IMG/VR virus record: IMGVR_UViG_3300007735_000717
Span: 1 to 39,787 of that record
Length of the DNA stretch: 39,787 nucleotides
Reading direction: 5' to 3' (one strand)
Source of the DNA: a virus
Under the pieces are notes generated by a model. That model was given only the letters and a program-made list of their open reading frames with translations. It had not been told where the DNA came from and did not search any database. Made by a program: the position numbers and the translations under genes. Below, piece by piece: positions 13,643 to 20,850 of the stretch. Positions within the stretch are counted from its first letter, which is position 1. Each line of letters starts with the position of its first letter.

Positions 13643-15360
13643 GTACCGTAATCTTCGACATTGAAACCAACGGCATTGAGGACTTCAAGCACCTCTCGGA
13701 TCTCAAGGTCGTGCACTGCATCGCTTTGGACGCTGGAGACGGCGTCAAGGTTTACCACGGTAAACACATCGCTGATGCGCTGGAGATCCTGAAGAAGGCC
13801 AAGAAGATTGTGGGCCACAACATCATGGGTTTTGATCTTCGGGCGTTGTCCAAGGTGTACGGCTACGAGCCGACTTGGGAGACATCCGTGGTGGACACCT
13901 TGGTGGCTGCTCGTCTGTGCTGGCCTGATGTGAAGGAAGACGATTTCATCAAGCTGGAGCGCGGCTTCCCGAAGCAGTTGATTGGCAAGCACAGTCTCGA
14001 AGCCTGGGGCCACCGCCTTGGGGTTCTCAAGGGGGACTTCAAGTCGAACAACTCGTTCGACAAGTTCACCGATGAGATGGCTGAGTACTGCGCCAAGGAT
14101 GTTGAGGTGACCAAGGCGTTGTACGCGAAGATCTTGGGCGAGGAGCCGACGCTGATGTCTATGGCCCTCGAGCACGACTTTGCGGCCATCATTCAGGAGC
14201 AGGAGCGCAGCGGCATCCCGTTCAACGAGCGTGCTGCTACGGATCTGTACACCACCCTGACAGCCGAGAAGGATGCGCTGTCTCGTCGTCTAGTCGATCT
14301 CTTCCCGCCCAAGGTCGTGCAGTTGAAGACCAAGAAGAAGTACATTCCATTCAACCCAGGCAGCAGGCTTCAGATTGCCGAGGGTCTGATGGCGAAGCAC
14401 AACTGGCGTCCTTCGGAGTTCACTCCCGATGGCCGGCCAAAGGTCGATGAGGAGGTGCTGTCCTCGCTGGAGTACGAGGAGGCCAAGTTGCTCAGTAAGT
14501 ACCTGCTCATCGAGAAGCGCATCGGTCAACTTGGGGATGGCAAGGAAGGCTGGATCAAGCTCTCAAAGAACGGGAAGATCTTTGGCCGGGTGAACACCAA
14601 CGGAGCCGTGACTGGCCGTTGCTCACACTCTGGTCCAAACATGGCCCAGGTTCCGAGCGTGAAGAGTCCCTATGGCAAGGAGTGCCGCGCTTTGTTCTAC
14701 GCTCCAGCCGGCTTCAAGATGGTCGGCGTGGACGCGAGCGGTTTGGAGTTGAGGTGCTTGGCCCACTACATGGCCAAGTACGACGATGGCGTCTATGCGA
14801 AGACCGTGGTCAGCGGGGACATCCACACGATGAACCAGCAGGCCGCGGGGTTGCAGACCAGAGATCAGGCCAAGGTGTTCATCTACGCGCTCGTGTATGG
14901 CGCAGGTGACGAGAAGATTGGCAAGATCATCGGAGGTAGTCGACAGGAAGGAAAGCGAGTCAAGGATCGATTCCTTTCCAAGGTTCCTGCGCTCAAGCGG
15001 CTCAAGGATGACATCGAGCGAGCCATGGAGACTCGTGGATACCTGATTGGACTGGATGGCCGCAAGTTGCGCCCACGGTCAAAGCACGCAGCCCTGAACA
15101 CCCTGCTTCAGTCTGCCGGAGCGATTCTCATGAAGCAGGCAACAGTCCTCGCTTGGCGTCGATTCAAGAAGGCCAAGATCGAGGTCACCCAGGTCGCGCA
15201 TGTGCACGACGAAATCCAGTACATTGTTAAGGAAGACAATGCAAAACAGACAGGTCAACTCTGCGTCGAATCCATCCGCCTATCCGGTGAGGTCTTCAAG
15301 TTCCGATGCCCGCTTGATGGCGAGTTCCGAATCGGAGGGAACTGGGCAGAGACGCATTGA
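13639..15360 (+). CDS. Family A DNA polymerase with 3'-5' exonuclease (T7 gp5-like)
   Basis: A protein of 573 residues. The exonuclease begins at once with VIFDIETNGIEDF (Asp7, Glu9), later VGHNIMGFDLRAL and YCAKDVEVTKAL. Polymerase motif A is VGVDASGLELRCLA (Asp365), motif B RDQAKVFIYALVYGAG (Arg408, Lys412), motif C HVHDEIQYIV (His523-Asp524-Glu525). It replicates the phage genome. T7 gp5 has 704 residues; the shorter length leaves little room for the thioredoxin-binding loop, so processivity is probably achieved another way (inference). Palindrome site 13 is inside the exonuclease part. A homing endonuclease gene overlaps its last 44 bases. Confidence 0.97.
   Translation: MSTVIFDIETNGIEDFKHLSDLKVVHCIALDAGDGVKVYHGKHIADALEILKKAKKIVGHNIMGFDLRALSKVYGYEPTWETSVVDTLVAARLCWPDVKEDDFIKLERGFPKQLIGKHSLEAWGHRLGVLKGDFKSNNSFDKFTDEMAEYCAKDVEVTKALYAKILGEEPTLMSMALEHDFAAIIQEQERSGIPFNERAATDLYTTLTAEKDALSRRLVDLFPPKVVQLKTKKKYIPFNPGSRLQIAEGLMAKHNWRPSEFTPDGRPKVDEEVLSSLEYEEAKLLSKYLLIEKRIGQLGDGKEGWIKLSKNGKIFGRVNTNGAVTGRCSHSGPNMAQVPSVKSPYGKECRALFYAPAGFKMVGVDASGLELRCLAHYMAKYDDGVYAKTVVSGDIHTMNQQAAGLQTRDQAKVFIYALVYGAGDEKIGKIIGGSRQEGKRVKDRFLSKVPALKRLKDDIERAMETRGYLIGLDGRKLRPRSKHAALNTLLQSAGAILMKQATVLAWRRFKKAKIEVTQVAHVHDEIQYIVKEDNAKQTGQLCVESIRLSGEVFKFRCPLDGEFRIGGNWAETH
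13750..13765 (+). promoter_or_regulatory. Operator-like perfect palindrome inside DNA polymerase, site 13
   Basis: GTTTACCACGGTAAAC lies within the 5' part of the polymerase gene (coding VYHGKH). Its arms are perfectly inverted, and only the central CA/CG step breaks symmetry. It could attenuate polymerase transcription if bound. Confidence 0.6.
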
Positions 15361-15733
15361 GCCGACTGAGGCCCAAGTGGCGTACATTGCTGGCTACCTC
15401 GATGGAGAGGGCTGTTTCACCTTCGTGAACACCCCGGTCATCGAGATCACCAACACATACCCACACACCCTCATGTGGATCAAGCAGTTCTTCGGTGGCA
15501 CAGTAAGCATGCGATCCAATACCCGAAATTCCGACAAGTGGCGCACCACCTATCGGTACAAGATCTGCGGATCAAATGCGCTACACATGTGCAGAAGTGT
15601 CTCCCCTTACATCCAAGAGAAGAAACTTCAGGTAGAGGCGGTGCTGGCCATGTCAAAACTTCCGAAGCAGAGCGAGGCTCGGAAGCAGTTACAGAAGGAA
15701 CTCTCCTCGCTGAAAGTGATCAACTATGTCTGA
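15317..15733 (+). CDS. LAGLIDADG homing endonuclease (138 residues)
   Basis: The ATG at 15317 lies within the last codons of DNA polymerase in another frame. The product starts MASSESEGTGQRRIEPTEAQ and then has AYIAGYLDGEGCFTF, a clear LAGLIDADG helix with the catalytic acidic residue (LDGEG). It is followed by beta strands (VIEITNTYP, TYRYKI) and EKKLQVEAVLAM, as in single-motif enzymes that work as homodimers. Such enzymes cut a long target in an uninvaded allele so that repair copies the gene. No intron or intein signs are seen, because the polymerase frame is uninterrupted, so this is a free-standing gene. The open frame reaches back to 15200, but only the polymerase overlap lies there. 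The stop overlaps the next start. Confidence 0.88.
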   Translation: MASSESEGTGQRRIEPTEAQVAYIAGYLDGEGCFTFVNTPVIEITNTYPHTLMWIKQFFGGTVSMRSNTRNSDKWRTTYRYKICGSNALHMCRSVSPYIQEKKLQVEAVLAMSKLPKQSEARKQLQKELSSLKVINYV

Positions 15734-15956
15734 ACCAAAGCAGCCACACCCACTCGAGTACTACCAGACCAAGGATCTGCTGAACGAACTCCGTAAGCGG
15801 TTCGATGACGCAGTGTTCATCGGGTATCAGGAGAAGACCAACACGCTGTCCGACTATGTCCTGTTTCTCCAGGGTTCACACCATGGAGTCTCCGGCCTGA
15901 TCGGAATGGCGTCCGCAGCTGCTGAAAGGAGCATCGATGAAGACTCTATTGATTGA
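15726..15956 (+). CDS. Hypothetical protein (76 residues)
   Basis: It starts MSEPKQPHPLEYYQTKDLLN, overlapping the homing endonuclease by eight bases, and its end overlaps the exonuclease start by 20 bases. A helical N-terminal region (TKDLLNELRKRFDDAVF) is followed by a beta segment (DYVLFLQGSHHGVSG) and a Ser/Asp-rich end. No family is recognised. Its upstream expression signals would have been disturbed by insertion of the homing gene, and its ATG now depends on coupling. Confidence 0.68.
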   Translation: MSEPKQPHPLEYYQTKDLLNELRKRFDDAVFIGYQEKTNTLSDYVLFLQGSHHGVSGLIGMASAAAERSIDEDSID

Positions 15957-16707
15957 CGGCGACATCGCCATCTACCAGATCGCCGTGGCTGTTGAAGAGC
16001 CAATCGACTGGGGCGACGATCTGTGGACCCTGCACGCTGACGCCTCCGAGGCCAAGCAGCGGCTGGACTACTGGATCAAGAACCTGATGGAGAAGTTCAA
16101 CGCAGGTCGGTGCATCTTCGCCTTGACCTCAGGCGACAACTGGCGCAACAAGGTGATGCCCTCGTACAAGGCCCACCGCAAGACCAACAGGAAGCCAGTG
16201 GTGTACTCGGCCCTGAAGGACTACATCAGGATGGCCTACCGTGTGTATGAGTCTCCGACGCTGGAGGCTGACGATGTGCTCGGTCTGCTGGCTACTGGGG
16301 CGTACCCAGGCATCCGAGATCCGATGATTGTGGTGTCCGCTGACAAGGATCTAAAGACAATTCCTTGCCGGCTGCACAACCCAAACGACGGATCTGAGCG
16401 TACAATTACGCTTCAAGAGGCCGACTACAACCACCTCTACCAGACACTGATTGGAGACACTTCTGACGGCTACCCCGGATGTCCCGGTGTTGGCCCGAAG
16501 ACCGCTGAGAAGTTGCTGGCAGAACACGGAGCCGTGTGGTCTACCGTGGTAAACGCATACATAAAGGCAGGACTCAACGAACATGAAGCACTACAACAAG
16601 CGCGAGTTGCTCGAATCCTTCGCAAAGGGGAGTATTCATTCCGAACCCACAAAGTCAAACTCTGGACTCCGACCCATGAATCGAGACCGACTGCTGGAAC
16701 TGCATAA
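15937..16707 (+). CDS. 5'-3' exonuclease (T7 gp6-like, FEN family)
   Basis: A protein of 256 residues. It begins MKTLLIDGDIAIYQIA with the metal-binding Asp. Then SYKAHRKTNRKP, ESPTLEADDVLGLLAT, MIVVSADKDLKTIP and GDTSDGYPGCPGVGPKTAEKLL match the acidic metal sites and the helix-hairpin-helix of flap/5' exonucleases. In T7, gp6 removes RNA primers and degrades host DNA for nucleotides. The C-terminus ARILRKGEYSF...VKLWTP is the usual end of this family, which supports the full length despite a 32-base overlap with the next gene. Palindrome site 14 is within it. Confidence 0.94.
   Translation: MKTLLIDGDIAIYQIAVAVEEPIDWGDDLWTLHADASEAKQRLDYWIKNLMEKFNAGRCIFALTSGDNWRNKVMPSYKAHRKTNRKPVVYSALKDYIRMAYRVYESPTLEADDVLGLLATGAYPGIRDPMIVVSADKDLKTIPCRLHNPNDGSERTITLQEADYNHLYQTLIGDTSDGYPGCPGVGPKTAEKLLAEHGAVWSTVVNAYIKAGLNEHEALQQARVARILRKGEYSFRTHKVKLWTPTHESRPTAGTA
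16539..16554 (+). promoter_or_regulatory. Operator-like palindrome inside exonuclease gene, site 14
   Basis: GTCTACCGTGGTAAAC, coding for STVVN. It is the only copy with GTCTACC as left half-site. It sits near the 3' end of the replication operon. Confidence 0.58.
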
Positions 16708-17026
16708 GACCGTTTGCACTGCTGCCTACGAGCTGATGAAGCGTAAGAACGCGGATTACAGCGGCGGGGCCAGTGGCGTCAATCCTTTCCTCAACTTCAC
16801 CCGGTGTGAGAACATGGGAATCTGCACGACTGAGCGCGGATTCCTGGTTCGACTGACCGACAAGATGAGCCGCCTTTCAACCTTCTGTGACACAGGTACT
16901 TTCCAAGTTGCCGACGAGAAACTCCATGACACCATCCAAGACATCATCAACTACTCCGTCCTCTTCCTCGCCTACACCACCTCAAAAGAGGATGGTCGGG
17001 ACTCTGTCTCTCCGTCCTTGGAATGA
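16676..17026 (+). CDS. DUF1599 / Nmad1-like protein
   Basis: From the ATG at 16676 this has 116 residues. LMKRKNADYSGG, NPFLNFTRCENMGI, RGFLVRLTDKMSRL and LHDTIQDIINYSVLFLAY match the order I know from DUF1599 (nucleotide modification associated domain 1), an all-helical fold related to NTP pyrophosphatases, with acidic residues for metal. A role in nucleotide handling or base modification is suggested by family name and by its place next to replication genes. An upstream ATG (16583) would add 31 residues inside the exonuclease gene and is less likely. Confidence 0.8.
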   Translation: MNRDRLLELHKTVCTAAYELMKRKNADYSGGASGVNPFLNFTRCENMGICTTERGFLVRLTDKMSRLSTFCDTGTFQVADEKLHDTIQDIINYSVLFLAYTTSKEDGRDSVSPSLE

Positions 17027-17174
17027 GGTGGTCGAGGAGTACAACAAGCGAGCCATCGCCTGTGGTCAACTTCCAGTCAGCGAGAGTGCCGCTAGGGCAG
17101 CAGCGTCTGATGCGCTGAACAAACTCAAGCGTCGTCTGCTGAAAGAACGCTACACCATGGACACATTTCGATGA
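16992..17174 (+). CDS. Hypothetical basic protein (60 residues)
   Basis: The ATG at 16992 follows AAAAGAGG inside the end of the DUF1599-like gene. The product, MVGTLSLRPWNEVVEEYNKR..., has two helices; SESAARAAASDALNKLKRRL could form a DNA-binding helical pair. It is predicted soluble and basic. It overlaps the next ATG by four bases. No family is recognised; the in-frame extension upstream (to 16887) is Ser/Thr-rich shadow sequence. Confidence 0.62.
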   Translation: MVGTLSLRPWNEVVEEYNKRAIACGQLPVSESAARAAASDALNKLKRRLLKERYTMDTFR

Positions 17175-17389
17175 CTATAAGGAACCGCGATACCCCGTTT
17201 CCGCCCATTCCTAAGGCATTGATGGATGAGTTGAATCTCAGGTTTCCTGAGAAGACTCCATTGATGACCGATACTGATCGGGAAATCTGGGCCAATGTGG
17301 GTCGTAGATCGGTCATTCAATTCCTGAACAAGGAGTTTGAACGGCAGAACGCGGTGGTAAAGGTGAGTCAAGAATTAGAAGACATGTGA
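17171..17389 (+). CDS. Hypothetical protein (72 residues)
   Basis: It starts MTIRNRDTPFPPIPKALMDE and contains TDREIWANVGRRSVIQFLN. It is soluble and mixed charge. It lies between the replication and head genes, where T7 has gp6.3-gp7 small genes. Its ATG lies immediately upstream of a sequence resembling a phage promoter (17174-17186). No family is recognised. Confidence 0.68.
   Translation: MTIRNRDTPFPPIPKALMDELNLRFPEKTPLMTDTDREIWANVGRRSVIQFLNKEFERQNAVVKVSQELEDM
17174..17186 (+). promoter_or_regulatory. Possible phage RNA polymerase promoter core (copy 1)
   Basis: ACTATAAGGAACC is exactly repeated at 34329-34341, upstream of the tail fibre gene. It resembles the CACTATAGGGA core of T7-class promoters and stands at the start of the structural block. 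The AAGGA part could also simply be a ribosome-binding site. Confidence 0.35.
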
Positions 17390-17396
17390 GGAACCC

Positions 17397-17696
17397 ATGC
17401 GCTGGAACGCTCCGCTATACGACTCACTTCCAATTCGACTTCGTGGCGGATTTGATCGAGTTCCAATGGGACCAAAAAGCCCACACGCGTTGGCTTATCC
17501 CAAAGGATACCTTGCTCGTTTTGCTGCTAAGTTTCCGCCGAAACCAACGGCTTTAGTTCCTTTCAGTCCTTCCATTACCATGCCTGAACCCATGGCTGGA
17601 TCCACTGACAACATCGATTTGATGGGTTCTCTTAGCAGTGCGGTGTCCCGACGGAGTAGGCGTAGAGGTCTCTCCGTCGGGCTCGGTACTTTCTGA
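17397..17696 (+). CDS. Hypothetical basic protein upstream of head genes (99 residues)
   Basis: It begins MRWNAPLYDSLPIRLRGGFD after GTGAGGAACCC. It is Pro/Arg-rich with a very basic segment near the end (SRRSRRRGLS). By position it corresponds to T7 gp6.7-gp7, small virion-associated proteins encoded just before the portal, and the Arg-rich tail would suit contact with DNA or the portal. No sequence family is recognised. Ten bases downstream, TATACGACTCACT resembles a T7 promoter but lies inside the gene. Confidence 0.62.
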   Translation: MRWNAPLYDSLPIRLRGGFDRVPMGPKSPHALAYPKGYLARFAAKFPPKPTALVPFSPSITMPEPMAGSTDNIDLMGSLSSAVSRRSRRRGLSVGLGTF

Positions 17697-17716
17697 TAAC
17701 AAACGAGGAAATCAAC

Positions 17717-17929
17717 ATGTGCTTCCCAGGTCTCTTTGGTGGTAACAAGGCTCCGGCCCCCGCGCCGCTCCCGGTGATTGAGTCGCTTCCGCCTCCCCCG
17801 GCTCCAGACATGAAGCAGCAGCAGGTTGCTGCTCCAGCCGGCGGCGGTACGGATGCTCAGTCCATGGTGAAGCGTCGGATGCGTAAGAATCTGACCATTG
17901 CTTCGACCCTTGGAACCCCAGGATTCTGA
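17717..17929 (+). CDS. Small Pro-rich virion-associated protein (70 residues)
   Basis: It starts MCFPGLFGGNKAPAPAPLPV; the middle is Pro/Ala-rich, then GGGTDAQSMVKRRMRKNLTI and TLGTPGF. This shape (short hydrophobic start, Pro/Ala linker, basic end) and the position just before the portal resemble T7 gp7.3, a tail/ejection protein. Sequence homology is not evident. The stop overlaps the portal start (TGATG). Confidence 0.65.
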   Translation: MCFPGLFGGNKAPAPAPLPVIESLPPPPAPDMKQQQVAAPAGGGTDAQSMVKRRMRKNLTIASTLGTPGF

Positions 17930-19482
17930 TGAACCGAGGAACCGCCGCTAGCGAGTACTCCAAGCTGGAGTCACTCCGATTTCCGTATCTTTCACGAGCA
18001 CGGGATTGCTCTCGACTGACGATCCCGACCGTGATGCCAGACGAGGGGTCCACGACGGACAAGCGTTTTGCAACGCCTTGGCAATCCGTCGGTGCACGAG
18101 GAGTGAACAATCTCTCCTCAGCCCTCCTTCTCTCCCTATTGCCACCCAATTCGCCTTTCTTCAGGCTCGTGGTGGATGAAGCGGCTATCCGCAAATTGCA
18201 GGGAGTGGACCCTCGAATCAAGTCCGAGATCGAACGCGCCATGTCTGAGCGCGAGCGTCTCGTCATGCGTGAAGTCGAGGTGCAGGCGGTTCGTGTGGCG
18301 GCTTTCGAGGCCATCAAGCAGCTGATCATCTGCGGCAATGCCGGCCTGTACTTCCCCGTGGAAGGCGGTCCTCTCCGCGTGATTCGCATGGATCGCTATG
18401 TGGTGAAGCGGGATCCCATGGGCCGCGTCAAGATGGTCATCATCAAGGAAGGCGTGGCCAAGTCCATGCTGCCTCCGGAGATGATGAGCATCCTTGAGGT
18501 TGGTGCACTGAGCAACTCCCACGAGAACAATGTGGACCTGTTCACCTGCATCCACACACTTCCCGGTGGAAAGGTCGAGATGTGGCAGGAGATCAAGGGC
18601 ATTGAAGTCCCCGGCTCCTACGGCATCTTCGATGAGACCAAGTCTCCGTTCCTCGCTCTGCGAATGATCCGAGTAGATGGAGAGGACTACGGTCGTGGCT
18701 ATGTGGAGCAGTACCTCGGAGACCTGAAGTCTCTCGAGGCTCTGACCCAGGTCATCGTCGAGGGCGCAGCGGCTGCATCCAAGGTGCTGTTCCTTGTGAA
18801 CCCCAACGGCACGACCAAGGCGTCCACGCTGGCCAAGGCTCCCAATGGCGCAATCCGCGAGGGCAGCGCAGGTGATGTCTCGGTGCTCCAGACTGGCAAG
18901 CAGGCCGACTTTGCTACGGCCCTGTCGGCCATCAATGCAATCTCCGAGCGTCTGTCTTACGCCTTCCTGCTGACTGAGGCCAGCATCCGCAATGCTGACC
19001 GAGTGACCGCTGAGGAAGTGCGTCTGGTGACCCAGAGCATCGAGCGTCAGCTCGGTGGCATCTACAGCCTGCTCTCGCAGGAGTTCCAGTTGCCGCTGGT
19101 CTACAAGATGATGGAGCAGATGGAGCGCGAGAAGCGTCTGCCCAAGGTTCCCAAGAAGTTCGTCACCCCCGCCATCGTCACGGGCATCGAAGCCTTGGGC
19201 CGAGGTAACGACCTGAGCCGGCTGGATGTGTATCTCCAAGGCATCGGCCAGATTCTTGGTCCTCAGGCCATCCAGCAGTATGTGGATGTCCGTGAGTACC
19301 TCACCCGCCGCGCTGCGGCTCTCGGAATCGAGACCAATGGACTGGTCAAGACCGAGGAACAACTGAATGCGGAACAGCAGGCGGCTGCATATAATCAGAC
19401 CATGCAGCAGACCATGCCGGCTCTTTCGTCGGCGGCTGCTCAGAGCATGATGCAGCGCGCCCAGGCCCAACAGGGCCAATAA
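17929..19482 (+). CDS. Head-tail connector (portal) protein, gp8-like
   Basis: 517 residues (T7 gp8: 536). It begins MNRGTAASEYSKLESLRFPY and contains ATPWQSVGARGVNNLSSALL, DRYVVKRDPMGRV and TAEEVRLVTQSIERQLGG, the sequence pattern of T7-type connectors, and ends in the usual Gln-rich tail (AEQQAAAYNQTMQQ, QAQQGQ). Twelve copies form the ring through which DNA enters and leaves the capsid. It is followed directly by the scaffold. Confidence 0.95.
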   Translation: MNRGTAASEYSKLESLRFPYLSRARDCSRLTIPTVMPDEGSTTDKRFATPWQSVGARGVNNLSSALLLSLLPPNSPFFRLVVDEAAIRKLQGVDPRIKSEIERAMSERERLVMREVEVQAVRVAAFEAIKQLIICGNAGLYFPVEGGPLRVIRMDRYVVKRDPMGRVKMVIIKEGVAKSMLPPEMMSILEVGALSNSHENNVDLFTCIHTLPGGKVEMWQEIKGIEVPGSYGIFDETKSPFLALRMIRVDGEDYGRGYVEQYLGDLKSLEALTQVIVEGAAAASKVLFLVNPNGTTKASTLAKAPNGAIREGSAGDVSVLQTGKQADFATALSAINAISERLSYAFLLTEASIRNADRVTAEEVRLVTQSIERQLGGIYSLLSQEFQLPLVYKMMEQMEREKRLPKVPKKFVTPAIVTGIEALGRGNDLSRLDVYLQGIGQILGPQAIQQYVDVREYLTRRAAALGIETNGLVKTEEQLNAEQQAAAYNQTMQQTMPALSSAAAQSMMQRAQAQQGQ

Positions 19483-19491
19483 GGATCATAT

Positions 19492-20250
19492 ATGGACCGA
19501 ATCGAAATCCGAAGCACCCCCGCCCCCGCTGAGGCTCCGACCGCCAATGCACAGTCACCCGCTGCTAACTCTCAGCCTGCCGTTCCAACGGCTGCCCCGA
19601 CCGACAGTGTTCGTCCTCAGTGGCTGCCTGAGAAGTTCCAAAGCCCAGAGGATCTCGCTAAGGCGTACTCCGAACTTGAGTCTCGGTTCACTCAGGCGAA
19701 GCAGTCGGATACGCAGGTGGAGAAGGCAGTCCAAGCCGCTGGCCTGACTCCCGAAGACATCGCTCCTATGAGCGAGGAGTTCGCCGCTACGGGCCAGTTG
19801 TCGGAGAAGAGTTACAAGCTCTTCGAGAGCCGTGGCATCCCTCGTCAGATGGTTGATGCCTTCGTGGCCGGCCAGAAGGCCGTGGCTGACGCTCAGGTGA
19901 GCCAGGTCTACTCGGCCACTGGTGGTCAGGAGCAGTATCAGGAGATGATCTCGTGGGCTGGTGAGAACCTCCCTCCCGATGAGATCGAGGCATTCGACAA
20001 CCTGATCGAGAGTGGCAACCAGGCTTCGATCCTGATGGCCGTGCGTGGCCTCCACGCTCGTTACTCGTCGGCCAATGGCCGTCCAAACCTTCTACAGGGG
20101 ACTTCGGCTACCACGGGATCCTCGGCTTACCGCTCGTTGGCCGAGTTGACCTCTGCCATGAAGGATCCCCGCTACAAGAGCGACCCCGCCTATCGTAAGG
20201 ATGTGGAAGATCGTCTCCGTGTCAGTGATGTCTTTGGAGGTGCACGATGA
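19492..20250 (+). CDS. Capsid assembly scaffolding protein, gp9-like
   Basis: 252 residues (T7 gp9: 307). The N-terminal 40 residues are Pro/Ala-rich (APAPAEAPTANAQSPAANSQ), then QWLPEKFQSPEDLAKAYSEL, the typical start of the ordered part in T7-like scaffolds. It ends DPAYRKDVEDRLRVSDVFGG. It lies in the T7 position between connector and capsid. It directs capsid assembly and then leaves the shell. ATG after AATAAGGATCATAT. Confidence 0.92.
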   Translation: MDRIEIRSTPAPAEAPTANAQSPAANSQPAVPTAAPTDSVRPQWLPEKFQSPEDLAKAYSELESRFTQAKQSDTQVEKAVQAAGLTPEDIAPMSEEFAATGQLSEKSYKLFESRGIPRQMVDAFVAGQKAVADAQVSQVYSATGGQEQYQEMISWAGENLPPDEIEAFDNLIESGNQASILMAVRGLHARYSSANGRPNLLQGTSATTGSSAYRSLAELTSAMKDPRYKSDPAYRKDVEDRLRVSDVFGGAR

Positions 20251-20435
20251 AGCCCGGATACAAGACAAGTGAGTTTTGGCTGTCCCTGTTTGCCTGCGCT
20301 ATTGGGGCCGTCCAGGCTTCTGGCCTCGTCCCCACAGAGAGCGTGTGGAATCAGATGATTGGTACTGCCGTGGTGGCTCTGGTTAGCCTTGGCTACACTG
20401 GTGCTCGCCTCAGCATGAAGAAGCCCACTGAGTGA
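20247..20435 (+). CDS. Small membrane protein, holin-like (62 residues)
   Basis: MKPGYKTSEFWLSLFACAIG, then a polar turn (VPTESVWNQ) and MIGTAVVALVSLGYTGARLS: two hydrophobic segments (about 9-25 and 37-53) with a basic tail. The GYKTSEFW...LGYTxxR pattern occurs in small phage membrane proteins often annotated as holins. If a holin, it would form holes for lysis. It overlaps the scaffold stop by four bases and the next GTG by four, and lies beside a lipoprotein gene, so this is a plausible lysis cassette placed between scaffold and capsid. Confidence 0.68.
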   Translation: MKPGYKTSEFWLSLFACAIGAVQASGLVPTESVWNQMIGTAVVALVSLGYTGARLSMKKPTE

Positions 20436-20599
20436 CCGGGCTTGTACCTGCTCTCTATGCTCTCTTCAAGGCGTTACTTGACGCTTGGATTGAGAACGCG
20501 AAGAAGCCCACTACGGCTTCCGAGTCTCCTCCTTTGCCTGATGACTGGCGTGAGCGGTTTGCTCGCGGCATGCAGCGGCTCAAAGGTGGTCCTCGTTGA
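20432..20599 (+). CDS. Hypothetical 55-residue protein overlapping the lipoprotein gene
   Basis: A GTG at 20432 overlaps the holin-like stop (GTGA). Residues 1-20 (TGLVPALYALFKALLDAWIE) are an amphipathic helix, then PPLPDDWRERFARGMQRLKG. There is no clear transmembrane helix, so it is not a standard i-spanin, but the way the next gene starts inside it is reminiscent of Rz/Rz1. Support is from tight coupling and sensible codon use. Confidence 0.55.
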   Translation: MTGLVPALYALFKALLDAWIENAKKPTTASESPPLPDDWRERFARGMQRLKGGPR

Positions 20600-20777
20600 A
20601 CCCTCAAGAACTCTCGTAAGGCTTGGCCCCGATGTACGGGGCCATGTCTATTACTGGGATGGATCCTCGTGGATCCTTTCCCAGAACGCTGTGACCCTGC
20701 CCGAAGGGTGGTATGCAGGGTCAGTCCCAGGTTTGGAAGATGAAGTGAACCCTCAGCCCGTTACGACGGACAACTGA
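20541..20777 (+). CDS. Lipoprotein of the lysis region, possible outer spanin (78 residues)
   Basis: The ATG at 20541 gives MTGVSGLLAACSGSKVVLVE, a short signal peptide with lipobox LAAC, so Cys11 would be lipidated. The mature part, VRLGPDVRGHVYYWDGSSWI and TLPEGWYAGSVPG, is a small beta-type domain seen in phage lipoproteins. It is encoded in a different frame starting inside the 55-residue ORF. It could act as the outer-membrane part of a spanin-like lysis system, which implies a diderm host. The frame opens further upstream (20442), but the lipobox fixes this start. Confidence 0.7.
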   Translation: MTGVSGLLAACSGSKVVLVEPSRTLVRLGPDVRGHVYYWDGSSWILSQNAVTLPEGWYAGSVPGLEDEVNPQPVTTDN

Positions 20778-20850
20778 TGCTCCAGTTCACGGCTATCTAG
20801 CAACCCTGAAATTCAACATCACCCACATCAATTTACTGGAGCACTGAAAA

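Noticed and set aside
13639-15733. Intein or group I intron in the DNA polymerase gene, suggested by the homing endonuclease
   Set aside because: The polymerase frame is continuous, with motifs A, B and C and a normal C-terminus (GGNWAETH). The endonuclease lies after it.
18136-19479. Minus-strand open frame of 447 codons opposite the portal gene
   Set aside because: Same antisense effect of codon bias; His/Leu-rich with no recognisable domain.
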